Assembly (NCBI GenBank): GCA_963802575.1
Contig: CAWDJF010000002.1
Location: 1 to 64,000, forward strand
Length of the DNA stretch: 64,000 nucleotides
Direction of reading: 5' to 3'
DNA from: DATFTE01 sp963802575
GTDB lineage: Bacteria > Acidobacteriota > Terriglobia > Terriglobales > Acidobacteriaceae
A model generated the notes under the pieces. It saw nothing but the letters and a program-made list of their open reading frames with translations. It made no database searches and was not told the DNA's origin. The position numbers and the translations under genes were made by a program. Below, in pieces: positions 17,358 to 27,431 of the stretch; position 1 is the first letter of the stretch, and each line of letters opens with the position of its first letter.

Positions 17358-17636
17358 ATGTGTTTAGCCATCCCAGGAAAAGTGGTGGAACTGTTCCCCG
17401 GCATTCCTGCGACTGCCACGGTCGACGTGGTAGGAGTTCGCCGCAGGGTGGATCTCGGCCTGCTTTCCGATAATCCGCCCGTGACCGGAGACTGGGTTCT
17501 TATTCACGTCGGCTTTGCCATGAGCAAGATCAGCGAAGCAGACGCGCTCGATCAGATGCGCACCTTGCGCATGATGGGTGAAGACGAGTTGGCCATGGAG
17601 GAAGTTCGTGGCTACGGTCTGGAAGAAGAGTCATGA
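17358..17636 (+). CDS. hypC: HypC/HupF hydrogenase maturation chaperone
   Basis: 92 residues beginning MCLAIPGKVVE, with the essential Cys2. HypC carries the Fe(CN)2CO intermediate with HypD and hands it to the apo large subunit. The central GDWVLIHVGFAMSKISE motif is typical. The stop overlaps the hypD start by four bases (ATGA), so the two are translationally coupled. Confidence 0.95.
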   Translation: MCLAIPGKVVELFPGIPATATVDVVGVRRRVDLGLLSDNPPVTGDWVLIHVGFAMSKISEADALDQMRTLRMMGEDELAMEEVRGYGLEEES

Positions 17637-18763
17637 AGTTTGTCGATGAATTTCGCGATCCGGAGATCATCGGTAAGACCGCCGAGGAAATTCGCCGCCT
17701 TGCCGACCCCAACCGCCATTACCGCATCATGGAAGTGTGCGGCGGACACACTCATGCGATCTACCGCTTCGGCCTGAAAGACCTGCTTCCCGCAAATCTC
17801 GAATTGATTCACGGCCCCGGCTGCCCGGTATGCGTTCTTCCCATGGGAAGAATCGACGACGGCCTCGCGATCGCGAGCGACCCGAACGTCATCTTCGCAG
17901 CATTCGGCGACATGATGCGCGTGCCCGGAACCCACGGCAGTCCGCTGGAGCACAAGGCCCGAGGCATGGACGTGCGCATCGTCTACTCGCCCACCGACGC
18001 GTTGAAGCTCGCCGAACTGAATCCCGACAAGCATGTCATGTTTTTTGCCATCGGCTTCGAGACTACGGCTCCGTCTACGGCATTGACGCTCATGCGGGCG
18101 AAGGCGAGGGGCGTCCGCAACTTCTCCGTCTTCTGCAATCACGTAACGATTATCCCCGCGATCCGCGCGATTCTCGATTCACCGGACATGCGACTCGATG
18201 CCTTCATCGGGCCGGGACACGTCTCCACCGTGATCGGCTGCCGTCCCTATGAATGGATCGCCAGCGATGAGGGCAAACCGGTCGCCGTTTCGGGCTTCGA
18301 ACCACTCGATATTCTTCAGTCGATCGTTATGGTGCTCAGGCAGCTGAAAGCGGGCGTGGCTCGCATCGAAAACCAATACAAGCGGGTGGTGCCGTGGGAA
18401 GGCAATCGCGCCGCCCTTCGGGCCATGGCCGAGACCTTCCAGCTGCGTCCGTACTTCGAGTGGCGCGGCCTGGGATTCATTTCGCAGTCCGCCTTGCGCA
18501 TTCGCGACAGCTACGCCGAATGGGACACGGAAGCGCGCTTTGTGGTTCCCGGCGTTCGCGTCACCGATCCTAAGGCAGCGCAGTGTGGAGAAGTATTGAA
18601 AGGCGTGCTGAAGCCCGCGCAGTGCAAGTTGTTCGGCAAAGAATGCACTCCGGAACATCCAATCGGAGCGCTCATGGTGTCATCCGAGGGATCATGCGCA
18701 GCATACTTCAACTACGAACATCGCAAGACGGCAATGGTGACCAGCATAGCGTCGGTGGCGTGA
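17633..18763 (+). CDS. hypD: HypD hydrogenase maturation protein
   Basis: 376 residues. Key motifs are present: EVCGGHTHAIYRFG, HGPGCPVCVLPMG, GFETTAPSTALT, and C-terminal cysteines (QCGEVLKG, QCKLFGKECTPEHPIGALM) for the 4Fe-4S cluster. HypD is the scaffold where iron receives cyanide and CO ligands together with HypC and HypE. It starts inside the hypC stop and ends over the hypE GTG. Confidence 0.96.
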   Translation: MKFVDEFRDPEIIGKTAEEIRRLADPNRHYRIMEVCGGHTHAIYRFGLKDLLPANLELIHGPGCPVCVLPMGRIDDGLAIASDPNVIFAAFGDMMRVPGTHGSPLEHKARGMDVRIVYSPTDALKLAELNPDKHVMFFAIGFETTAPSTALTLMRAKARGVRNFSVFCNHVTIIPAIRAILDSPDMRLDAFIGPGHVSTVIGCRPYEWIASDEGKPVAVSGFEPLDILQSIVMVLRQLKAGVARIENQYKRVVPWEGNRAALRAMAETFQLRPYFEWRGLGFISQSALRIRDSYAEWDTEARFVVPGVRVTDPKAAQCGEVLKGVLKPAQCKLFGKECTPEHPIGALMVSSEGSCAAYFNYEHRKTAMVTSIASVA

Positions 18764-19811
18764 AGACCTCCGAACCGGTCGCCCCGCCGAAAGTGCGCTT
18801 CCGCGAACCGCAGATTGAGATGGCCCACGGCGCCGGAGGCAAAGCCAGCCGCCGCCTGGTGGAAGGCCTGTTTATCCCGCTGCTTAGTTCTTCTACAGAG
18901 CCCTTGGGAGACGCCGCGCATTTTGAAGTCAACGGCGCCCGCATTGCCATGACTACAGACAGCTTCGTCGTAAAGCCTCTTACCTTCCCCGGAGGTTCGA
19001 TCGGCGAACTCGCCGTCAATGGCACGGTCAATGACTTGGCAGTATCGGGCGCTCAGGCGCAGGCACTAGCGGTAACGTTCGTGCTCGAAGCTGGCTTGCC
19101 AACCCCTGTTCTCGAAGCCGAAATCCGCGCGATGGCGAAAGCCGCGCAGGCGGCAGGAGTCACCATCGCCGCTGGAGACACCAAAGTCGTCGAACACGGC
19201 AAAGCCGACTCCATGTACATCACGACGACTGGAGTCGGCGTCTCCCCTGCACGGAGTCAGGATTGATCCCCGCTCCGTGCGCCCCGGCGACAAGATTCTT
19301 CTTTCGGGACCAATCGGAGATCACGGCATCACCATCCTGTTAGCCCGCGGCGAACTTGATCTCGAAGCCGATCTGCGCTCCGACACTCGCTCGGTGCTAT
19401 CGTCTCGTGCAGGCGCTCGTGCGCGAAGCGGGCCCTGGCATACGCTGGATGCGCGATCCCACGCGCGGCGGCGTCGCCACCTCGCTCAACGAACTGGCTC
19501 GCGATTGCGGTCTCGGCATCGTCGTCATGGAAGAAGCGGTCCCGGTGCGCGACGCCGTCCGCGGAGCTTGCGAGCTTCTCGGACTTGACCCGCTCCATAT
19601 CGCGAATGAAGGACAGTTCCTCGCAGTCGTCGCCCCCGAATATGCGGACGCGGCCTGCAATGCGCTGAGTATGACTCCCGGCGGTCAAGACGCTCAGGTG
19701 ATCGGAGAAGTGCGAGAGCAACCGGCGGCCGCCGTGCTGGTGACCACACGCTACGGCGGCAGCCGCATCGTTGATATGCTGGTGGGCGATCCGCTGCCGA
19801 GGATCTGTTAG
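18760..19811 (+). CDS. hypE: HypE, frame interrupted twice
   Basis: Starts GTG 18760 overlapping the hypD stop. N-terminal ATP-binding half is intact: MAHGAGGKASRRLVEGLF, TTDSFVVKPLTFPGG, NGTVNDLAVSGAQ, AAGDTKVVE. Near 19250 the frame changes (LHGVRIDPRSVRPGDKILLS follows in another frame) and near 19400 it changes again after DTRSVLS to LVQALVREAGPGIRWMRDPT. The end is MLVGDPLPRIC, whose terminal Cys is the residue converted to thiocyanate. All segments are conserved and the locus needs HypE, so I read the two breaks as sequence errors; full length would be about 350 residues. Confidence 0.88.
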
Positions 19812-19821
19812 GAATGATGAC

Positions 19822-21005
19822 ATGGCAACCGTCTGCGGGCTCGCTGCGCAGGTAGAGCAGCGATTACTCGCGCGCAACCAGATCGTCGAGACCTTTTTCT
19901 CCACTGAAGCTCGCCGCCTCGCCGATGTGTGCCTCGCCATGTCGGAGCGCTTTCTCGCCGGTGGCCGCCTGCTCGCTTTCGGGAAAGGGCCTTACGCCAC
20001 CGACGCGCAGCACGTCTCTGTCGAATTTGTTCATCCGGTCATCGTTGGCAAGCGCGCCCTTCCCGCTCTTGATCTCTCCATTCTCTTTCAGCCCTGGCTC
20101 GAAGCCATCCTTCAACCTGAAGACATCGTTATGGGATTCGGTCCGCCTGAGGGAGACTGCGAGATCCAGGCCGCGCTGCGATCGCTCGCCAACGCAAAGC
20201 TCTGACGTTCGCGCTTCCCGGAAAAGAAGGCGCGTACACCGTCGACGCCTGCACCGACGATCCTTTCATCCATCAGGAAGTCATCGAGATCCTCTACCAC
20301 ACGCTTTGGGAGACGGTCCACGTCTTCTTCGAACATCGTGAGTTGGGATACGAAGTTGGCGACGCCGGATTCCTATATCCATTTCTGGGTCAGGAAAAGC
20401 AACCAACCGCGGGCCTCGTCGATGAAGTCGCCTCATCGATTCTGATGAAAGCGCAGGACGACTCTCGCTTGCGCGCGCAAGTAGCGCAGGAGCAATCGGA
20501 GCGTATCGCCTCGATGGCCACTGCCATCCATGATCGCGTGCGTAAGGGTGGCAAGCTCATTATCTTCGGCAATGGAGGTTCCGCCACCGATGCCAACGAT
20601 TGGGCGCTCGATTGCGTCCTGCCGCCCGCTGGCTACAAACCGATTCCAGCGGTCTCGCTCGCGATGGAGCCCGCGAACCTTACCGCCGTTGCCAATGATG
20701 TCGGAGTCGAGGTCATCTTCCTGCGGCAGCTGATCGCGCAAGCGAAGCAGCAAGATGTGGCCATCGGCATCTCGACCAGTGGCGGCTCGCGCAACATCAT
20801 CGTGGCTTTGGAAGAAGCTCGAAAGCGTGGCCTGTTAACTGCTGCCCTGTTAGGCTATGACGGCGGCGAGGTCTTGCGTCGCGGCTTGGCCGACTTCCCT
20901 ATCGTTGTTCGCAGCGACTATATCCCCCGCATTCAAGAGGTGCAGGCTTCCGTCTACCATGTGATTCGGGAGCTATTGGAGGTTTTGGAGCGTGGCGAAG
21001 TTTGA
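19822..21005 (+). CDS. Tandem SIS-domain protein (GmhA-like), frame interrupted once
   Basis: Two sugar-isomerase (SIS) domains. The first (about 125 residues, GGRLLAFGKGPYATDAQHVS) ends at a stop near 20203; reading the other frame from 20199 gives ALTFALPGKEGAYTVDACTD and continues without a stop into the second domain, which has the phosphosugar-binding GNGGSATDANDWALD and ISTSGGSRNI motifs. An AAA run at 20197-20199 marks the break, probably a missing base; corrected length is about 395 residues. Phosphoheptose isomerase relatives bind phosphosugars. SIS proteins recur in group 1h hydrogenase loci; here the gene sits between hypE and hypF. Role unknown. Confidence 0.75.
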
Positions 21006-21228
21006 ACTTTATGGAACCGCTCGCTGCCCGTACACGCAGGAAATGCGGGACTGGCTCGAGTTTCGGCGCTGCGATTTCGACGAGTATGACGTCGAGGCCG
21101 ACCCGCAGGCTCGTGTGCGCATGCGCACAGTGGCCGGTGCCGAGCGCACTGTACCCTTGTTGGTGGAAGACGGTAAGGTAGTGCAGGTCGGTTGGCAGGG
21201 CCGTGGTTGCATTGTCGATGCGGAATAA
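20992..21228 (+). CDS. Glutaredoxin-like protein (UXX-star type, Cys form)
   Basis: 78 residues from GTG 20992, overlapping the SIS gene by 14 bp. Thioredoxin-fold signature: YGTARCPYTQEMRDWLE with a CPYT active site, TVPLLVEDGKV cis-Pro region, and VGWQGRGCIVDAE at the end with a second conserved Cys. It matches the short glutaredoxin-like family in which the first active-site residue can be selenocysteine; the codon here is TGC, so it is the Cys version. Lies directly before hypF. Plausible thiol or selenium chemistry in maturation, unproven. Confidence 0.75.
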   Translation: MAKFELYGTARCPYTQEMRDWLEFRRCDFDEYDVEADPQARVRMRTVAGAERTVPLLVEDGKVVQVGWQGRGCIVDAE

Positions 21229-21230
21229 CT

Positions 21231-23504
21231 ATGCCGAGTGCCTGCTCCATTCGCGTACGCGGCGTGGTCCAGGGTGTAGGATTTCGTCCGTTTGTCTACC
21301 GGCTGGCGCAGGCCAATACCTTGTTCGGATGGGTGCTCAATGATGAGCAAGGCGTCCAGATTCACCTGGAAGGCACTGAGCAGAGCCTGCAGAATTTCTT
21401 TCGTGACCTGAAATCGCGGCCGCCCTCTGCCGCTGCCATTTCTGAAATCGAAATAGAGCCCACGGCTCTGCTGGGCATTGAAGACTTCACCATTCGCGAG
21501 AGCGGACACGGCGGCGAACGCCGCACCACTCGGGTTTCTCCTGACCTCCCCGTCTGCGAGGCCTGTCTAGCGGAAATGTCCGATCCCTACGATCGCCGCT
21601 ACGGCTATCCCTACATCAATTGCACCAACTGCGGTCCGCGCTACACCGTGATTCTAGCTCTGCCCTACGACCGGCCCAATACCACGATGAAGTCGTGGGC
21701 GCTCGACGAACGCTGCAACCACGAATATCACGATCCCGCAGACCGGCGCTTTCATGCTCAACCTGTCGCCTGTCCGGAATGCGGGCCGAATTATTCCCTG
21801 CATCACGGCAAAGAAACCATCTACGGCGACTTGGAATCGGTGCGCCGGGCGGCAGTCTTGATGAGTGAAGGCAAAATTCTAGCGGTTAAGGGATTGGGCG
21901 GATACCACCTCGCCTGCGATGCCTGGAATGTCGCGGCGGTCGCCGCTCTCCGCATGCGCAAATATCGCAAGGAAAAACCCTTCGCGGTCATGGCCGGTGA
22001 CCTGCAGGTCGCTCGCACTCTGGTGGAACTCTCTCCAGAGGCGGAAAAGTTGCTTACTTCTCAGGCGCGACCCATCGTGCTCGCACTCGCGAAAAAGCAA
22101 CTGCCGGGCGTAGCTCCTGACAATCGCGAGTTAGGCGTCATGCTGCCCTATACTCCCCTACACTATCTGCTCTTTGCCGCGGGCGCTCCCGGCGCATTAG
22201 TCATGACGAGTGCTAACCGCTCCAATGAGCCTATCGCCTACGAAGACGACGATGCTCTGCAACAACTTTCGTCGATCGCCGACGGCTTCCTGATCGGACA
22301 GCGCCCTATCGCGCGTCGAGTCGATGACTCCGTCGCCCGCGTTGGAACTTTCGGCCCAGCCATTCTCCGTCGCGCCCGCGGATACGCCCCCGGCGCCGTC
22401 ACGCAGCTTCCGGTCGAGAGACCAATCTTGGCTCTGGGTGCCGATTTGAAGAACACCATCACGCTAGTCGTCGACGGCCAAGCCTTCGTCAGCCAGCACA
22501 TCGGCGACCTCGAACACTTCCAGTCGTTCCGTGCCTTCAAAGAAACCGTCAACGATCTGATTTCCATGTATGAAGTGAAGTGGGACGAGATCCTCGTCGT
22601 TCACGATTGCCACCCGCAATATGTCTCGACCTCGCTTGCGGCGTCACTGCCCGCTGCCGAGCATCACACCGTTCAGCATCACCGCGCTCACATCGCTTCC
22701 GTTTTGGCTGAGCGCGTGGAGTGGGAAAAGAAAGTTCTTGGCATCAGCCTTGACGGAACCGGTTTCGGCGATGACGGCTCGATCTGGGGTGGGGAAATCT
22801 TCCTGGGCAGCATCAGAGAAGGCTTCGACCGCATTGCCCATCTGCGCCAAGCTCTGCTTCCCGGAGGAGACGCTGCCGCGCAATATCCAGTGCAAGCCTC
22901 CGCCGGATTCCTGAGCCAACTCGAAAATCTGCCTTGGTTGAACGATGTTCCGTTCGATTTTCCCGTACGTTATGGATTGGCGTTGGAGCTAGTACAGAAG
23001 CGGGTTCGGACCTTCCCCACCACATCCACGGGAAGGCTTTTCGACGCGGCCGCAGCCCTGATCGGCTTCACCCGCGAAATCACCTTTGAAGGGCAGGCGG
23101 CAATGTGGCTGGAGCAACTCGCTCGCACCGCTGATCCCACGGAACCGTATCCGTTCCCTTTTGCTGGGAGTGAACTCGATTTTCGTCCGCTGCTGAGAGC
23201 TGTGATCGAGGATCGCGTGAAAGGCAGAGCTCCAAACGAAATCGCGCGAGCCTTCCAACGCGGAGTGGCGCAAGGATTGTCCGATGGTACCCTCGCCCTT
23301 GCGAAGTTTCACCATGTGGACGTAGCAGTGCTATCCGGCGGCGTCTTTCAGAATGAGCTTCTTCTTGAAGACATGAAATCAATCTTGGAAACTTCGGGGA
23401 TTCAGCTCTGGACCAACTCCAACGTCCCCGCCAACGATGGCGGAATCAGCCTGGGACAGGCGGCCCTGGCCGCGTTTGGTCAATTCAATGAGACGGCAGC
23501 CTAG
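21231..23504 (+). CDS. hypF: HypF carbamoyltransferase
   Basis: About 757 residues from ATG 21231; an earlier in-frame start overlaps the glutaredoxin gene. Domains in order: acylphosphatase (VRGVVQGVGFRPFVYRLA), double zinc finger (CEACLAEM, CTNCGPRYT, CPECGPNY), YrdC-like Sua5 domain (LAVKGLGGYHLACDAW, KYRKEKPFAVM), and Kae1-like domain with VVHDCHPQY, HHRAHIASV, GVFQNELL. HypF turns carbamoyl phosphate into the thiocarbamate on HypE that becomes the active-site cyanide. Intact, usual length. Confidence 0.96.
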   Translation: MPSACSIRVRGVVQGVGFRPFVYRLAQANTLFGWVLNDEQGVQIHLEGTEQSLQNFFRDLKSRPPSAAAISEIEIEPTALLGIEDFTIRESGHGGERRTTRVSPDLPVCEACLAEMSDPYDRRYGYPYINCTNCGPRYTVILALPYDRPNTTMKSWALDERCNHEYHDPADRRFHAQPVACPECGPNYSLHHGKETIYGDLESVRRAAVLMSEGKILAVKGLGGYHLACDAWNVAAVAALRMRKYRKEKPFAVMAGDLQVARTLVELSPEAEKLLTSQARPIVLALAKKQLPGVAPDNRELGVMLPYTPLHYLLFAAGAPGALVMTSANRSNEPIAYEDDDALQQLSSIADGFLIGQRPIARRVDDSVARVGTFGPAILRRARGYAPGAVTQLPVERPILALGADLKNTITLVVDGQAFVSQHIGDLEHFQSFRAFKETVNDLISMYEVKWDEILVVHDCHPQYVSTSLAASLPAAEHHTVQHHRAHIASVLAERVEWEKKVLGISLDGTGFGDDGSIWGGEIFLGSIREGFDRIAHLRQALLPGGDAAAQYPVQASAGFLSQLENLPWLNDVPFDFPVRYGLALELVQKRVRTFPTTSTGRLFDAAAALIGFTREITFEGQAAMWLEQLARTADPTEPYPFPFAGSELDFRPLLRAVIEDRVKGRAPNEIARAFQRGVAQGLSDGTLALAKFHHVDVAVLSGGVFQNELLLEDMKSILETSGIQLWTNSNVPANDGGISLGQAALAAFGQFNETAA

Positions 23505-23509
23505 ACCCT

Positions 23510-23854
23510 ATGCATGAACTTTCCATCGCGATGAGCATCGTAGAGATGGCGCAGGAAGAAGCCGAGCGTCGTGGCATTCAGGTTTGCGCTGTCCATCTCA
23601 AGCTTGGTCGTTTGTCAGGCGTAGTCAAAGAAGCGTTGCTTTCATCTTATGAAATGGCCTGTTTCGACACTCCGCTCGCCGGCTCACAACTGGTGATTGA
23701 AGAAATCCCTATCGTGGTTTTCTGTCCGAACTGCAAAGCCGAGCGGCCGCTCAGTTCCATGCAACTCTTTTGTTGCAGTGAATGCGGTACTCCCACGGCA
23801 GAGGTCGTGCACGGGAAAGAGTTGGAGGTCGTTGCTCTGGAGGTGGCGGCATGA
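23510..23854 (+). CDS. hypA: HypA nickel metallochaperone
   Basis: 114 residues, start MHELSIAMSIVEMAQ with the nickel-binding His2. The structural zinc site is CPNCKAERPL and CCSECGTP. Works with HypB to insert nickel into the large subunit. It starts 5 bp after the hypF stop and overlaps the hypB start by four bases (ATGA). Confidence 0.95.
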   Translation: MHELSIAMSIVEMAQEEAERRGIQVCAVHLKLGRLSGVVKEALLSSYEMACFDTPLAGSQLVIEEIPIVVFCPNCKAERPLSSMQLFCCSECGTPTAEVVHGKELEVVALEVAA

Positions 23855-24534
23855 ACTCCGATCCTCGTCTGGTCGAAGTCCGGAAAAACGTCTTCAAGCA
23901 GAACGATCTGGTAGCCCGTGCACTGCGCCAACAATTTCAGTCGGCGGGCGTTTTCGTCGCGAGCCTGGTATCGAGCCCGGGTTCGGGCAAGACCGCTTTT
24001 CTCGAGCGGCTCCTAACCCAACTGATGCCCCAATATCGTGTCGCTGCGTTGGTGGGCGATCTCGCCACCGAGAACGACGCCCTGCGTTTATCCCGCAGCG
24101 GCGCCCCGGTTCGCCAGATCACCACCGGGACTCTCTGTCATTTGGAAGCGTCTATGGTACAGAGCTCGCTCGCGGGTTGGGATTTGCGCGAACTTGACTT
24201 CCTTTTCGTTGAGAATGTCGGAAATCTCGTCTGCCCTTCCTCCTACGACTTGGGAGAAAATCTGCGCTTGGTCTTGAGCTCCGTCACCGAGGGGGAAGAT
24301 AAGCCCCTAAAATATCCGACTATCTATAACAGTTCTGATCTTGCGCTGATTACCAAGATGGATCTCGCGGCCGCCGTCGAATTCGACGAAGCCGCCGCTT
24401 TACGCAATATTCACGCCGTCCGGCCGGGAATGAGAGTTTTCAAGGTCTCTTCCAAGAACGGCATTGGTATGGCAGAATTCGCGGATTACATCTGCTCCCG
24501 CTTGGTCGGATCCCGCACCTCGGCAGTTGTTTAA
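23851..24534 (+). CDS. hypB: HypB nickel-inserting GTPase
   Basis: 227 residues from ATG 23851; an in-frame earlier start would lie inside hypA. Motifs: VSSPGSGKTAFLERL (P-loop), GDLATENDA, ENVGNLVCPSSYDLGE (switch with metal-binding Cys), ITKMDLA (guanine specificity). There is no N-terminal Cys triad or His-rich nickel store, so it is the minimal form. Last gene of the hydrogenase block. Confidence 0.95.
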   Translation: MNSDPRLVEVRKNVFKQNDLVARALRQQFQSAGVFVASLVSSPGSGKTAFLERLLTQLMPQYRVAALVGDLATENDALRLSRSGAPVRQITTGTLCHLEASMVQSSLAGWDLRELDFLFVENVGNLVCPSSYDLGENLRLVLSSVTEGEDKPLKYPTIYNSSDLALITKMDLAAAVEFDEAAALRNIHAVRPGMRVFKVSSKNGIGMAEFADYICSRLVGSRTSAVV

Positions 24535-24580
24535 ACATCACGGCGCCAGCGAAGCAAGAGCTTTTGCCACACAAAAGAAA

Positions 24581-26165
24581 TTATTCGCGGGGTGCGATCG
24601 TCGGCCACTCGACCACTCCTACCCGGCCGTCGGGTCCAATCGTCAGCGTTGGCGCGTACAGCCCCAGATATTCTCGCCTCCACCACAGTCTCTGGTCGCG
24701 CTTATCTTTCATGCTGGTAAACCGGTACTGCCACAAAACCACGCGGATTATCTTCGGCGGACCCTGCGGAAAGGGATTGCCAGCGAACAACTCCAACACG
24801 TCCTGGTCGTGTGCTAGCAAGCGCTCTTCCGTCGACGGGACGATGGGATACTCCCGCCACGATCCCAGCGAGGCGAACCACAAGTTCCAATCGAATCGCG
24901 GCTGGTGAGGCGCGTAAAGACCCGGCGGCTTGTCAATATCTTGCGGCTTGAAGCGAAAAGGATAAGCTACCCAATTGGAGCCATCGTTCGAGCCCTGAAA
25001 TTCGATCTCATACCGCCCACGCGTCATCACCGCGAACAAGCCATATTGATTCGCGATGCGAAAAGGCTCGAGCAAAGCTACCGGGGTTCTGGGCAACGGC
25101 AGCGATGGCCACACGATCCAGAGCATCTCAGCGGTCGTCACAAAAAAGATCCACGTCAGCATGACGCCGGTCAGAGAAATCTTCAGCGTATGCAGTGGAG
25201 ACGGGATGTCTTCATCATCCGGCAACTCTTTTGCCGGCACGCCACCTTCCGGCAAGGCCGGCATCCATTTCGCAGGCAAAACCTGCCGCAACCAGCCGTC
25301 GTCCAGCAGCAATACGCCCAGCACCAGCACCAGGTAATTGAGGAAGGTGTAGTTGGCCGTGAGAATCACGCCAATCTCCCACGGCGTCACGATGCAGAAG
25401 CACAGAATCCGCCAGCGCCGCGGCAAGAACAACATCCACACCAGGCCGAGTTCCAGCGCGAGCGTGGCATACACGGTGCCCGCATGAAACCAGTGCGGCA
25501 GGTGCTGCACGTACCAGCCGATCCAGGTTGGCAGGGGTCCGTTCTGGTAGTACTCATCCATGGCCGTGAAGTTGCGCCACTGCGGATCGCCGCTCGCCAA
25601 CTTCACCATGCCCGATTCAAAGTAAATGCGAAACCACTCCCATTGCAGCAGAAACAAGCTCGCCCGCGACGGTGGATTCGCTTCTCCCCAACCCGGACGG
25701 AATCCGCGCGGCGCGAAGAACAACGCGATGAAACCCGCTTCCAGCAGCATACCGTCCGACTGGTAACCGGAAAAATCCTGCGCCGCGCTCACGAAGGAAA
25801 GAAAGCAGAGAAAACAAATGAACAATGTCCCGCGCGGCCAGATGTTCACGACCACCAGCAAAGACGCCAGCATGCCTAACCAGCAAAGCGCCAGCAGCAG
25901 CGTGCGAACTGGACGAGAACCAAAGCAGCGTGGGAGCGAACCAGAAACGCGACGAACCCAGAGACCGAGCCACCGATTGCAGATATTCGTTCGCAGGCAG
26001 AATTCCATTGGGGCCGATCAGCCCGCGAATCTGAAATACCAGCGAACTGAAAGCGGAGAAATAGATGAGGCCCAGCGCGCGAAGAAATAACCAGCGCGGA
26101 ATCAGACGATCCCGGGCTCCGTCATCAAATAACCAACGCGCAGGCGATACCGAGGTCCAATCCAT
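24581..26165 (-). CDS. Lipase maturation factor family membrane protein, frame interrupted once
   Basis: Begins MDWTSVSPARWLFDDGARDR in one frame and, near 25910, passes to another frame (RTLLLALCWLGMLASLLVVV) that runs to 24581. Joined length is about 525 residues, normal for the LMF1-like/HTTM family. Several transmembrane helices are visible, with AQDFSGYQSDGMLLEAGFIA, FESGMVKLASGDPQWRN and the C-terminal soluble region RGRYEIEFQGSNDG. Bacterial relatives are common in Acidobacteriota; function unproven, possibly folding of exported lipases. It is convergent with hypB. The single break is likely a sequence error. Confidence 0.8.
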
Positions 26166-26261
26166 CAGCGGGTCATTATAAAGGTGGCCGCCACCCTAAA
26201 TCCGGTAGTCCACGTCACCCATATTCCCGGTTCAATTTAGAATGTCAGGAAGGCCTTCACC

Positions 26262-26531
26262 ATGTGCAGAAACATCAAAATCCTTTTCAACTTCGACCCA
26301 CCGGTTACCGACGACGAAATCCGGGCGGCTTCGCTGCAGTTCGTAAGAAAAATCAGCGGCTTCCAGAAACCCTCCAAGGCCAACGAAGCTGCGTTCCACG
26401 CCGCCATCGACGAGGTGGCCGCCGCTTCGACCCGCCTTCTGCGCTCAATGGAGACCAACGCGCCACCGAAGAATCGGGAAGAAGAAGCCGCAAAGGCCAA
26501 GGCTCGCGCCGCGGAGAGATTCGGCGCCTGA
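26262..26531 (+). CDS. DUF2277 family protein
   Basis: 89 residues starting MCRNIKILFNFDPPVTDDEI, the fixed N-terminus of DUF2277. A compact helical protein with a charged Ala/Glu-rich C-terminal helix. Function unknown; it is a common single gene in many soil bacteria. Transcribed divergently from the lipase maturation factor gene. Confidence 0.88.
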   Translation: MCRNIKILFNFDPPVTDDEIRAASLQFVRKISGFQKPSKANEAAFHAAIDEVAAASTRLLRSMETNAPPKNREEEAAKAKARAAERFGA

Positions 26532-26582
26532 TTCCGCCGTTTCACTTTTTTTGGATTGTGGTCACGGGAAGGAAAAACACGT

Positions 26583-26607
26583 GGAGACAGCCGCCTCGGC
26601 TGTCTCC
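26583..26607. terminator. Perfect 10-bp inverted repeat between convergent genes
   Basis: GGAGACAGCC-N5-GGCTGTCTCC. It lies between the convergent ends of the DUF2277 gene (26531) and the following minus-strand gene (26627). No T run on either side, so it may be a rho-aided bidirectional terminator or a member of a REP-like palindrome family. Confidence 0.5.
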
Positions 26608-26626
26608 GAGCAAAGTGAGGCGGCCT

Positions 26627-27330
26627 TTATGAAATCTTCGACCTCACCGAGTTCAGTCTGAAAAACGAGTCCGCCAGCGCGCTCGTCTCTTCCAGGAAAG
26701 TACGCAACTCCTCCGGCTTCACCTTCCGGTTTGCACGGAACACAATCACGGAGTCTCCAGAACCTTCCAACAGACCAATTCTTCTTGTGATCCAGAGCTC
26801 TCCAGGAACGAAAGCAGCGTAGGATTGAACAACTCGCGCGCCATCTCTTGCTCTGGACTGCGCACTTGATACCGCCGCGAGAATTCTGGATGAGAGTCAA
26901 AATTGATGTTCTTGTGCGAAAGCGCGTCGACAATCTTCCCCATAATCCCTTTGGGTTGCATCTCGAACTCCGGCATCTGCATTCCCGGCTTCGAAAAGCT
27001 GGCCACCGTCTGCGCATGAGTTTGCGCGTTACGGCCATCGCTAGTCACGTACGAGTAGTCAAACAAGGTTACAGCCGCCCCACTGGAACTGCCCGTCATA
27101 ATGTTGCGGAAGGCCTTGCCGCTGCCTTTGGTAAACAACGTCGTGGTCAGACTGGGAGCCTTGGTTTTATCGTTCCCCTCAAAAGTAAATCCCATGGCCA
27201 GTGCACTCGCAGTCATCGCCTGAGTGCGTTTGCGAGCGAAAGAAGCGCTGATCGCAACCACGATGGCAATCACTAGAATTCCAATTCCAAGCAACGGGAG
27301 CCAGTCGGGAACTGCGAAGATTGTCAGCAT
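26627..27330 (-). CDS. Hypothetical membrane-anchored protein, C-terminal frame break
   Basis: N-terminal transmembrane helix (WLPLLGIGILVIAIVVAISA) then a soluble domain of about 150 residues (GSGKAFRNIMTGSSSGAAVT, FDSHPEFSRRYQVRSPEQEM). The first frame stops at 26746 after VCWKVLETP, but the other frame continues SGDSVIVFRANRKVKPEELR to a stop at 26627, a more natural ending after WKVLE. So the protein is probably about 233 residues with one indel near 26756. Family not recognised; similar one-helix proteins occur widely in bacteria. Confidence 0.6.
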
Positions 27331-27431
27331 AAGATTGACTCTCCCCTCTCTACCGTGGCATTCCGATCTAGGTCCACAAACCAGTGCAGTCTAGAGTGGG
27401 TTGCGTATTCTTCTCTCCCTTGCCGATCTGG

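Noticed and set aside
20992..21228. Selenocysteine at the glutaredoxin-like active site
   Set aside because: The codon is TGC, ordinary Cys; no SECIS-like hairpin was needed or seen.
24905..25879. Plus-strand frame of 324 codons over the lipase maturation factor gene
   Set aside because: Arg/Gln/His-rich, low-complexity composition typical of a reverse frame; the minus strand has clear membrane helices.
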